Shown here piece by piece: positions 6,730 to 13,111 of a stretch of 19,154 nucleotides of DNA. Below the pieces are notes generated by a model. The model was not told the DNA's origin, did no database searches, and saw only the letters and a list, made by a program, of their open reading frames with translations. Position numbers and translations under genes: made by a program. Position 1 is the stretch's first letter; every line of letters starts with the position of its first letter. This stretch comes from Sulfurimonas sp. (lineage in GTDB: Bacteria > Campylobacterota > Campylobacteria > Campylobacterales > Sulfurimonadaceae): assembly GCA_021157665.1 (NCBI GenBank), contig JAGGWE010000097.1, forward strand, positions 1-19,154. Direction: 5' to 3'.

Positions 6730-7626
6730 ATGAGTTTTCAAAAATATATACATGCAGTAGGAACGGGACCAAAGGGAAATAGAGATTTAAGCTTTGAAGA
6801 AAGCCAAGATATGATGAAACAAATTTTAGATAAAAATATTTATGATGAACAAACCGCAGCTTTTTTACTTGGATGGAGACTTAAACCTGAAACTATTGAA
6901 GAGTTTAGAGGAGCAATTAGTGCGTGTGATTCTTACATCACTAAAACTAAAGTGGAAAACTCTATAGAACTTGGTTATCCATTTGATGGAAAAGCAAAAA
7001 ATCCTTATATTTTTCCTCTTGTTGCAAAAATTCTTAAAGAATCCGAACTTAATCTTGTAGTTATTGGTGATGAGATACAACCAGCCAAAGGTGGAATAAC
7101 TATAAAAGAGATCTGCACTAAAATAGAATTAAATTCAAATATTCACTATTTTGATAGAGCAGATTTTTTTAATGAACTTCATCAACTAACGAATATTCGA
7201 ATGAGACTAGGTCTAAGAACTGGATTTAATACAATAGAAAAACTACCAAATGTATCGGCTAGTGATTATGCGATTACAGGTGTATTTCACAAACCTTATG
7301 TAAAAAAATATGTAGAAATATTTTCCCATAGATATAAAAGATTTGCATTAATTCAAGGAAATGAAGGAACTCCAGAGTTGTTTTCTAAAGGTCGGTTATG
7401 GATTGCAAATGGTACTGATGTTCAAGAGTTTATAGTAGACCCTGCACATTATGGAATTAACTATACTAAATCATGGGATAAAATTTCACTTGAAAACTCA
7501 CTAGAACAATTAAATAATCCATCAGATGAATATTTAAAACTTGCAAAATTAAATGCTGCAGTTTATCTTTTTGTAACTCAAAAAGCTTCGAGTGTAGATG
7601 AAGCATTTGCTATGCTAAATGGATAA
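6730..7626 (+). CDS. TrpD-like glycosyltransferase family 3 protein with degenerate active site
   Basis: 298 residues, shorter than anthranilate phosphoribosyltransferase (about 335-345). The helical N-terminal domain (DLSFEESQDMMKQILD, TAAFLLGWRLKPETIEEF) is TrpD-like. The segment at about 156-174, MRLGLRTGFNTIEKLPN, matches TrpD's RxxLGxRTxFNxxxPLxNP. HKPYVKKYVEIF and ALIQGNEGTPEL (about 187-217) match the following region. The PRPP-binding GTGGD-x-TFNIST motif is replaced by LGYPFDGKAKNPYIFP (about 81-96), and the later KHGNR is PAKGG. It is therefore unlikely to be a tryptophan enzyme; no other trp genes are nearby. It may be a TrpD2/YbiB-like protein, for which nucleic-acid binding has been reported. 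It overlaps the MFS gene by eight bases, suggesting a joint function in the heme d1 neighbourhood. Confidence 0.82.
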   Translation: MSFQKYIHAVGTGPKGNRDLSFEESQDMMKQILDKNIYDEQTAAFLLGWRLKPETIEEFRGAISACDSYITKTKVENSIELGYPFDGKAKNPYIFPLVAKILKESELNLVVIGDEIQPAKGGITIKEICTKIELNSNIHYFDRADFFNELHQLTNIRMRLGLRTGFNTIEKLPNVSASDYAITGVFHKPYVKKYVEIFSHRYKRFALIQGNEGTPELFSKGRLWIANGTDVQEFIVDPAHYGINYTKSWDKISLENSLEQLNNPSDEYLKLAKLNAAVYLFVTQKASSVDEAFAMLNG

Positions 7627-8824
7627 ATTTTCTAACCATATAAGAAATATCTTACACGGGTTTTTTCTTACAATCGGTACAACAATAGCTGAACCTTCAA
7701 CAATCCTACCACTGATAGTGAACCATTTTGGTGGTAGTTCTATCCTTGTTGGATTTTTTGCTGCCCTACTTCGTGGAGGTGCCGTAATAGTTCAACTCTT
7801 TGCAGCTTTTCAAGCACAAAGCTATCAACTTATGCTTCCATATATCCGTCGTGTCTTTTTTATTCGATTTCTCGCATGGTTTTTTATTGGTGTAGCAATT
7901 ATAGTTTTAGAAGATAATCATCCAAAACTAACTCTATTCGCCATTGGTATTGGTTTATTTATATTCTCTTTTAGTGCTGGTTTTGGTGCAATATATTTTA
8001 AAGATATTATAGGTAAGATTTTCTCTCATAAATTTCGTGGGAAAACAATGGCATACCGTCAATTTTTTGCTGCTTTTGGTGGACTTATTAGTGGTGCTTT
8101 AGCAGCATTAATTTTAGAATACTTCCCTGCTCCCCAAAGTTATGGTTATCTATTCATAATAAGTTCATTTATAATGGGCTTAGGTTATATCTCCTTTGGA
8201 ACTATTGATGAACCAATAAAAGAAAAAGTATCACAAAAAGAAAAATCATTTAAAATATTTTTAAAAAACTCTTGGTCACTTTTAAAATCAGATAAAGATT
8301 TACAAATTCAACTAACTACTTTTCTTTTAGCTTATGGATATTTAATCTCTTTACCTTTTATTATTTTAGATGCACAAACTAAAATAGATTTAGATGGTGT
8401 AGCTATCGGTAGTTTAATAACAACTCAAATGGTTGGTGCAATGTTAAGCAACTTATTATGGGGAAGACTTAGTGGTAAAGGTTTAAATAAAAAAACAGCA
8501 AATATCTCTATTTTTTTATATATAACAGCAATCTCTCTTGCATATTTTGCCTCATCAATAGAGGAATATTTAATTATTTTCTTTATTGTTGGTGCAGCAA
8601 TAGATGGAAACCGTATAGCCTCAGGAAATCTAATCCTAGCCCTTGCACCTGAAGAAAAAAGACCTGTTTATATTGCTTTACAGATAAATATAATCTCTTT
8701 TGGATTATTTTTCTCACTTCTTGGTGGAATCATTTTACATTTTTCTAACTATACAGTTTTATATAGCACCACAATTTTGATGCTTTTAATATCTTTATAT
8801 TTTTCTTTTAAATTAAAAGATTAA
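7619..8824 (+). CDS. Major facilitator superfamily transporter
   Basis: 401 residues with about 11-12 hydrophobic membrane segments in two halves, split by a charged cytoplasmic loop near residues 200-230 (IDEPIKEKVSQKEKSF), as expected for an MFS carrier in the inner membrane. The short loop after segment 2 and FRGKTMAYRQFFAAFGG (about 140-156) resemble MFS signature regions. The substrate cannot be read from sequence. The ATG lies within the end of the TrpD-like gene (ATGGATAA overlap), so the two are translationally coupled. It faces the precorrin-2 dehydrogenase gene tail to tail, with only six bases between them. Because heme d1 precursors must reach the periplasm, where NirF and NirS act, this transporter is a candidate for tetrapyrrole export; this rests only on location. 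Confidence 0.88.
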   Translation: MDKFSNHIRNILHGFFLTIGTTIAEPSTILPLIVNHFGGSSILVGFFAALLRGGAVIVQLFAAFQAQSYQLMLPYIRRVFFIRFLAWFFIGVAIIVLEDNHPKLTLFAIGIGLFIFSFSAGFGAIYFKDIIGKIFSHKFRGKTMAYRQFFAAFGGLISGALAALILEYFPAPQSYGYLFIISSFIMGLGYISFGTIDEPIKEKVSQKEKSFKIFLKNSWSLLKSDKDLQIQLTTFLLAYGYLISLPFIILDAQTKIDLDGVAIGSLITTQMVGAMLSNLLWGRLSGKGLNKKTANISIFLYITAISLAYFASSIEEYLIIFFIVGAAIDGNRIASGNLILALAPEEKRPVYIALQINIISFGLFFSLLGGIILHFSNYTVLYSTTILMLLISLYFSFKLKD

Positions 8825-8830
8825 AGTTTA

Positions 8831-9397
8831 TTATTTACTCCAACTTTTAATATAATTTTCTGCTTTTTCATCAAGCATTTTCATTCTCTCTTTCCCTTTG
8901 GGGATAGTTTTTCTCAAACTTTTCATCTCTTTTAAAAAATCCGAAATTCCCTCTGGAATCAAATTTTTCAAATATTTCTTTAAGTGTTTTGCCATTGCAG
9001 GTGAAGCACCTGAAGTTGATATTGCTATGGTTAAATCATCTTTTTTAACATATGATGGAAAAATAAAGTCACAATAATCTACAGAATCTACAGAGTTACA
9101 AAGGCAGTTATACTGTTTTGATTCTTGAAATATTTCAGATTGAAGAGGAATATCATCAACTGCAACAATAACTACCGTATAATCTTTTATATCACCAACT
9201 TTATAAGTTCTTTTTTCAAATTCAAGATTTTCTTTCTCGATTCTTTGCATCATCTCATCTGAAAATTCAGACGCTATCACATAAATATCTTTAGTAAAAT
9301 CTAAAAGATGGTCAAGTTTTTCATAAGCAATATACCCACCACCCACAATCAAAATCTTTTTGTTATCCAATTTAATAAAAGCTGGAAAATAAGCCAT
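8831..9397 (-). CDS. Precorrin-2 dehydrogenase / sirohydrochlorin ferrochelatase (CysG N-terminal/Met8 type)
   Basis: 188 residues from the chosen ATG. The enzyme oxidises precorrin-2 to sirohydrochlorin with NAD+ and, in bifunctional members, inserts Fe2+ to give siroheme. The N-terminus MAYFPAFIKLDNKKILIVGGG aligns with E. coli CysG MDHLPIF...LIVGGG, with the NAD-binding GGGYIA loop. D104 in CNSVDSVDYCDFIFPS corresponds to the dehydrogenase/chelatase aspartate (D104 in CysG), followed by TIAISTSGASPAMAKHLKKYL. Start choice: AAGAGAG lies seven bases before 9397, and the homology begins there. A further in-frame TTG at 9475 would add 26 unlike residues and run through the predicted promoter and FNR-like box. 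Divergent from the siroheme decarboxylase, it links cobA's product to heme d1. Confidence 0.9.
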   Translation of the reverse strand: MAYFPAFIKLDNKKILIVGGGYIAYEKLDHLLDFTKDIYVIASEFSDEMMQRIEKENLEFEKRTYKVGDIKDYTVVIVAVDDIPLQSEIFQESKQYNCLCNSVDSVDYCDFIFPSYVKKDDLTIAISTSGASPAMAKHLKKYLKNLIPEGISDFLKEMKSLRKTIPKGKERMKMLDEKAENYIKSWSK

Positions 9398-9461
9398 ATA
9401 ATACTCTCTTTTATAATATAATCTAAAAGAATTATAATAACTGAATTTTGCTGTAACATAG

Positions 9462-9475
9462 TTGACAAACATCAA
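9462..9475. promoter_or_regulatory. FNR/DNR-like binding site between siroheme genes
   Basis: TTGACAAACATCAA matches the FNR/DNR consensus TTGAT-N4-ATCAA at nine of ten positions and extends to GTTGA-N6-TCAAC. Its centre (9468.5) is 41.5 bases from a start predicted from the TACAAT box at 9498-9503, the class II activator position. On the other strand a TATTAT box (9434-9439) would place the precorrin-2 dehydrogenase start at a similar distance. Confidence 0.65.
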
Positions 9476-9497
9476 CTCTGTTTAATCAGAATTACAA

Positions 9498-9503
9498 TAC
9501 AAT
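9498..9503 (+). promoter_or_regulatory. Predicted -10 box for the siroheme decarboxylase gene
   Basis: TACAAT gives a predicted transcription start near 9510 and a leader of about 26 bases. No good -35 box is visible, as expected for an activator-dependent promoter. An overlapping TACAAT at 9493-9498 is an alternative. Confidence 0.5.
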
Positions 9504-9535
9504 CTTTCTCTATTTAAACTAACGGATTATTATAT

Positions 9536-10531
9536 ATGAAAAATGAAATACTATCAAGAATACAAAAAAAGTTCCCTTTAGTAGCAAAGCCATTTAAGGC
9601 TATTGCAGATGAATTAGGGATTAGTGAAGATGAAGTTTTAACAATACTTCAAAAAGAAAAATCAGATGGAATCATCAGACAAACATCAGCTATTTTTGAT
9701 ACAAAAAGATTAGGATATAAGTCATCTCTTGTTGCATTTAAAATTACCCCTGAAAAAATTGATAAAGCTGTTGAGATTATCAATTCACATCCTGGAATTT
9801 CACATAACTATGAAAGAAATCATGATTTTAATATTTGGTTTACACTTGGCGTTCCTCCAACAAGTGAACTTGGGCTTGAAAAAACAGTTGAAATTATTGC
9901 AAAATTAACAGAGGCAGAAGATTATATTATGCTTCCAACACTCAAACTTTTTAAAATAAATGTAAAACTAAATACAACTGGTAAAGATGATAAAAAAGAA
10001 AAAGTTAAAAAAGTTGTTCATTCTGAGATAGAGATGACTCCTCTTCACCATCAAATCATTAGACTTGCTCAATATGATATAAAAATGATTAGTGAACCTT
10101 TTGCACAAATTATAAAAGAGTTAGATATAGATTACGATACTTTCTTTAAAATTTTAAAAGAGTTACAAGAGGCTGGAATTATGAGAAGATTTGCATCTAT
10201 CTTAAACCATAGAAAAGCAGGTTTTAATGCAAATGCTATGGTAGTTTGGGATATAGATGAGATAAATGGTGAAAAAATTGGTGCAGATGCAGCAGAATTT
10301 TCAGCAGTAAGCCATTGTTATCTTCGTCCAAAATATGAAAACTGGCCTTTTAATTTGTTTACAATGGTTCATGGGAAAACAACAGAAGAAACTAACGGTA
10401 TAATCGAAGATATGGCAAAAGAGATTCCAAACAAATCCCACATGCCACTATATTCATCAAGAGAGTTTAAAAAAATAAGAATAGAGTACTTTACACCTGC
10501 CTGTGCAGAGTGGGAAAGTAAATACGCTTAG
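9536..10531 (+). CDS. Fused siroheme decarboxylase (NirD/NirL/NirG/NirH-type, two AsnC-like halves)
   Basis: 331 residues made of two AsnC/Lrp-fold halves, each usually a separate protein of about 150-170 residues. Siroheme decarboxylase removes the acetate carboxyl groups of siroheme to give 12,18-didecarboxysiroheme, the NirJ substrate (family knowledge). The N-half (about 1-146) has a helix-turn-helix, DGIIRQTSAIFD and HNYERNHDFNIWFTL (H90, H96). The C-half (about 166-328) repeats this with GIMRRFASILNHRKAGF and SHCYLRPKYENWPFNLFTM (H260), then HMPLYSSREFKKIRI. The linker near 147-165 is Lys-rich. The HTH folds are usually not used for DNA binding in this family. A fused NirDL is known from some organisms. 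It is the first gene after the FNR-like site. Weak Shine-Dalgarno ACGGAT. Short exported-protein gene follows. Confidence 0.92.
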   Translation: MKNEILSRIQKKFPLVAKPFKAIADELGISEDEVLTILQKEKSDGIIRQTSAIFDTKRLGYKSSLVAFKITPEKIDKAVEIINSHPGISHNYERNHDFNIWFTLGVPPTSELGLEKTVEIIAKLTEAEDYIMLPTLKLFKINVKLNTTGKDDKKEKVKKVVHSEIEMTPLHHQIIRLAQYDIKMISEPFAQIIKELDIDYDTFFKILKELQEAGIMRRFASILNHRKAGFNANAMVVWDIDEINGEKIGADAAEFSAVSHCYLRPKYENWPFNLFTMVHGKTTEETNGIIEDMAKEIPNKSHMPLYSSREFKKIRIEYFTPACAEWESKYA

Positions 10532-10534
10532 GAG
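10530..10534 (+). promoter_or_regulatory. Shine-Dalgarno site fixing the exported-protein start
   Basis: AGGAG begins on the last base of the siroheme decarboxylase stop codon region and sits seven bases before the ATG at 10542. It rules against an in-frame start at 10503 inside the previous gene. Confidence 0.7.
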
Positions 10535-10541
10535 TTATAAA

Positions 10542-10979
10542 ATGAAACTATTATTTACATTATTTTTTAGTTTTTTGATACTTAATGCTACAGAGATGGG
10601 TATTAAAGGTGGTGGTTGTACTCTTGCTCAAGAGGGTAAAGTACAACTTTATTACAATGCTAAAGTTTTTGACAATGTAAACTATAAAGCAAATGCAAAA
10701 AGTGGGAAAAACTTTCGTGAAATTTTTATAGGTACTCAAATGAGTACAGACAATATAAAGATTAAAATCATTGACTACAAACCAAACAAAAGAATAAAAG
10801 GAAAACCAAAAACTGGTATATTTATAGTTGATACTACTATTGATAAAATTACAACAACTATGACAATGACATATATCTTCGATAAAGGTATCATGAGTAC
10901 AACGGGTGTGATTAATAAAACGACGATAGGATTTACTACAAAAGTGAAATACTCACTTTGTAGTGTACCTATAAAATAA
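10542..10979 (+). CDS. Small exported beta-rich protein, possibly YceI-like
   Basis: 145 residues from the ATG at 10542. An N-terminal signal peptide (MKLLFTLFFSFLILNATE, cleavage near residue 16-17) predicts export to the periplasm. The mature part is beta-rich with many alternating Thr/Val/Ile strands (KVQLYYNAKVFDNVNYKA, IKIKIIDYKP, TTTMTMTYIFDKGIMSTTG). This strand layout, around an early YNAKVFDNVNY segment, reminds me of YceI-like lipocalin-fold proteins, but the match is from memory and weak. Two cysteines, C26 and C140, could form a disulfide joining the two ends. It is 10 bases downstream of the siroheme decarboxylase and probably in its operon, and convergent with proA three bases away. 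Function unknown; binding of an isoprenoid or other hydrophobic ligand is only a guess. Confidence 0.8.
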   Translation: MKLLFTLFFSFLILNATEMGIKGGGCTLAQEGKVQLYYNAKVFDNVNYKANAKSGKNFREIFIGTQMSTDNIKIKIIDYKPNKRIKGKPKTGIFIVDTTIDKITTTMTMTYIFDKGIMSTTGVINKTTIGFTTKVKYSLCSVPIK

Positions 10980-10982
10980 GGT

Positions 10983-12215
10983 CTATCTAATTTGACCTTT
11001 TCCATAAATCTTAAATTTATAAGTAGTTAAACCCTCTATCCCCATAGGTCCACGAGCATGAAGCTTGTTGGTGCTTATCCCAACCTCTGCTCCAAAACCA
11101 AATGCTCCACCATCTGTAAATCTTGTTGAAGCATTTACATAAACAGCTGCTGCATCGATAGAGTTTAAAAACTCTTCAGCAGTTGTGATATTTTGGGTAA
11201 TAATAGCTTCAGAATGACCTGAACCAAATCTTATAATATGTTCAATCGCTCCATTAACTCCATCTACTACTTTTATATTTAAAATATTTGCTAAATACTC
11301 AGTATCATAATCTTCATCACTGGCATGTGGGATTTGTATAATATTTTGTGTATTTGCACACCCTTTTAAAACAGTATGAACCTTATCAAATGCCTCTTTT
11401 AACATAGGAAGTGTATCTTTTGCGATAGAGACATCAACCAAAAGTGTCTCCATAGCATTACAAACACCAGGTCGTTGTACTTTTGCATTTATCGCAATAG
11501 CTATCGCATCATCTATTTTTGCATCTTTATCTATATAAGTATGGCATTGTCCTTTATCATGCTTAACTACACTTACAGTTGCATTTTCACTAACATACTT
11601 AATAAGCCCTGCTCCACCTCTTGGGATAATTAAATCAACATATTTATCCATCTTAATAAGTTTTGCAACACCCTCTCTTGATGAATCAGGAATAAGAGAG
11701 ATTAAAGAGGCTGGTAAATCATTTTTAATTAAAACATTTTTTAAAATTTCTGCGATAGCTTTGTTTGAATACTCGGCTTCTTTTCCACCCTTTAAAACAC
11801 AAACATTTGAACTTTTAAAACAAAGTGCTGCAGTATCAGAAGTTACATTTGGACGAGATTCATAAATAATTCCAATAACACCAATAGGGATACTAACTTT
11901 TTCAATCTTTAAATCATCTTCAGTAACCCAACCATCAAGAACACGACCAACAGGCTCTTTTAAAGCTGAAATTTCCTCAATAGCTACTGCCATAGCATCA
12001 ATTCTTCCCTCATCTAAAAAAAGTCTATCCATTAATGCTGATGAGAGATTATTTTTCTTTCCATCTGCCATATCTTTTGCATTTTCGCTTACTAAAGTGG
12101 CTCTATTTTCTCTTAAAGCTTCTGCCATCTCTTTTAAAATTCTATTTTTTTCTTTACCACTTAGTGAACCTAAAACTCTACTTGCTGATTTTGCTTCGCT
12201 TAAAAACTGTTCCAT
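10983..12215 (-). CDS. proA: Glutamate-5-semialdehyde dehydrogenase (gamma-glutamyl phosphate reductase)
   Basis: 410 residues, normal ProA length (E. coli 417). It reduces gamma-glutamyl phosphate with NADPH to glutamate-5-semialdehyde, the second step of proline synthesis, in the cytoplasm. Aldehyde-dehydrogenase-superfamily features are visible: PIGVIGIIYESRPNVTSD (about 110-126), VLKGGKEA (about 140-147), the catalytic Cys C252 in QRPGVCNAMETLL, and the C-terminal DGGAFGFGAEVGIST and HARGPMGIEGLTTYK segments. The start has AAGCAAGG ending seven bases before the ATG. It is divergent from proC across 57 bases, so both proline genes may share control. proB is not in the window. Confidence 0.96.
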   Translation of the reverse strand: MEQFLSEAKSASRVLGSLSGKEKNRILKEMAEALRENRATLVSENAKDMADGKKNNLSSALMDRLFLDEGRIDAMAVAIEEISALKEPVGRVLDGWVTEDDLKIEKVSIPIGVIGIIYESRPNVTSDTAALCFKSSNVCVLKGGKEAEYSNKAIAEILKNVLIKNDLPASLISLIPDSSREGVAKLIKMDKYVDLIIPRGGAGLIKYVSENATVSVVKHDKGQCHTYIDKDAKIDDAIAIAINAKVQRPGVCNAMETLLVDVSIAKDTLPMLKEAFDKVHTVLKGCANTQNIIQIPHASDEDYDTEYLANILNIKVVDGVNGAIEHIIRFGSGHSEAIITQNITTAEEFLNSIDAAAVYVNASTRFTDGGAFGFGAEVGISTNKLHARGPMGIEGLTTYKFKIYGKGQIR

Positions 12216-12237
12216 TATTTTACCTTGCTTTATAATG

Positions 12238-12252
12238 ATGATATAATATCAT
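12238..12252. promoter_or_regulatory. Palindrome over the divergent proA/proC promoter region
   Basis: ATGATAT (12238-12244) and ATATCAT (12246-12252) are perfect 7-base arms around one base. A TATAAT box (12242-12247) that suits proC lies inside the palindrome; a second TATAAT is at 12231-12236. The site could be a shared operator, or only an AT-rich promoter core. Confidence 0.35.
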
Positions 12253-12272
12253 AAAAAAAATTAAGGCATAAA

Positions 12273-13031
12273 ATGAAAACTATCACTTTTATCGGAAATG
12301 GAAATATGGCTCTAAGTATCGCAAAGGGTTTAAAAGATACTTATAAAATTGAAGTTGTTGGTAGAGATTTAGAAAAAATAGCTAAATTTGAGAAAGAACT
12401 TGGTGTAGAGATTCAAAAACATATCATGAATGATTTTGATATGAGTGACAAAACTATTATGCTTTGTGTAAAACCTGCAAATGTTGAAGAGATAGCTACA
12501 AAGCTAAGTGGAAAAGCAAAGGTTATTTACTCTGTTTTAGCTGGAACAACTATTGCAAAATTAAAAGAAAATCTAAACCCACATGCCGTAGTTAGAACTA
12601 TGCCAAACTTATGCGCAAGTGTAAACAAGTCTATGACTACACTAACTGGTGATATAGAGTATAAATCTGAAGCAGAAGAAATTTTAGGGGCTATCGGTAC
12701 AACTAGATGGTTATCAAGCGAAAAAGAGATAGATATAGCAACTGCCCTTGCTGGAAGTGGTCCTGCATATTTGGCATTAATAGCTGAAGCTTTAGCAGAT
12801 GGAGCAGTAAAACAAGGCTTAAAAAGAGATGATGCTATGGCTATAATGCGTGGTTTATTTGATGGTTTTGGAGATTTAATTCAAGATATTCACCCTGCAC
12901 TTTTAAAAGATGGTGTAATGTCGCCTGGAGGAACTACTGCTGCTGGTTATGGTGCTTTAGAAGATGGAAATGTTAGAAGTGCTTGTATAGCTGCAATAGA
13001 GAATGCTTATAAAAGAGCTACAGAGTTGTAA
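12273..13031 (+). CDS. proC: Pyrroline-5-carboxylate reductase
   Basis: 252 residues, slightly shorter than E. coli ProC (269). It reduces pyrroline-5-carboxylate to proline with NAD(P)H. The Rossmann N-terminus is TFIGNGNMALSIAKGL; family motifs are MPNLCASVNKSM (about 110-121), the ALAGSGPAYLALIAEALADG segment and the C-terminal MSPGGTTAAGYGALEDGNVR signature. The Shine-Dalgarno AAGG is six bases before the ATG. It is divergent from proA with 57 bases between start codons, giving a proA-proC pair with a common control region. It is followed by an 80-base gap containing a promoter-like -10 for the next gene. Confidence 0.96.
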   Translation: MKTITFIGNGNMALSIAKGLKDTYKIEVVGRDLEKIAKFEKELGVEIQKHIMNDFDMSDKTIMLCVKPANVEEIATKLSGKAKVIYSVLAGTTIAKLKENLNPHAVVRTMPNLCASVNKSMTTLTGDIEYKSEAEEILGAIGTTRWLSSEKEIDIATALAGSGPAYLALIAEALADGAVKQGLKRDDAMAIMRGLFDGFGDLIQDIHPALLKDGVMSPGGTTAAGYGALEDGNVRSACIAAIENAYKRATEL

Positions 13032-13073
13032 TATTAGTATCAAAAAGTAGATACTTAAATACTTTACACTTAT

Positions 13074-13079
13074 TATAAT
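13074..13079 (+). promoter_or_regulatory. Predicted -10 box for the cold-shock/pseudo-receiver gene
   Basis: TATAAT within TTATTATAATTATATT, 33 bases before the ATG at 13112, preceded by A/T-rich DNA and no clear -35. Consistent with a Campylobacterota sigma-70 promoter. Confidence 0.45.
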
Positions 13080-13111
13080 TATATTAAGTTATAAACAGAT
13101 AGAATATTCCT

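Noticed and set aside
6730..7626. Annotation as tryptophan-pathway TrpD
   Set aside because: The PRPP-binding GTGGD motif is missing and no other trp genes are adjacent.
9398..9475. N-terminal extension of 26 residues on the precorrin-2 dehydrogenase from a TTG start
   Set aside because: The extension has no likeness to CysG, overlaps the FNR-like box and -10 sequences, and the ATG at 9397 has a good Shine-Dalgarno and starts where homology begins.
12035..12235. Plus-strand open frame antisense to the proA start
   Set aside because: Leu/Phe-rich antisense of a solid proA coding region; no independent support.
13036..13055. Hairpin AGTATC...GATACT just after proC as a terminator
   Set aside because: Only a 6-bp AT-rich stem with an 8-base loop and no T tract; too weak to call.
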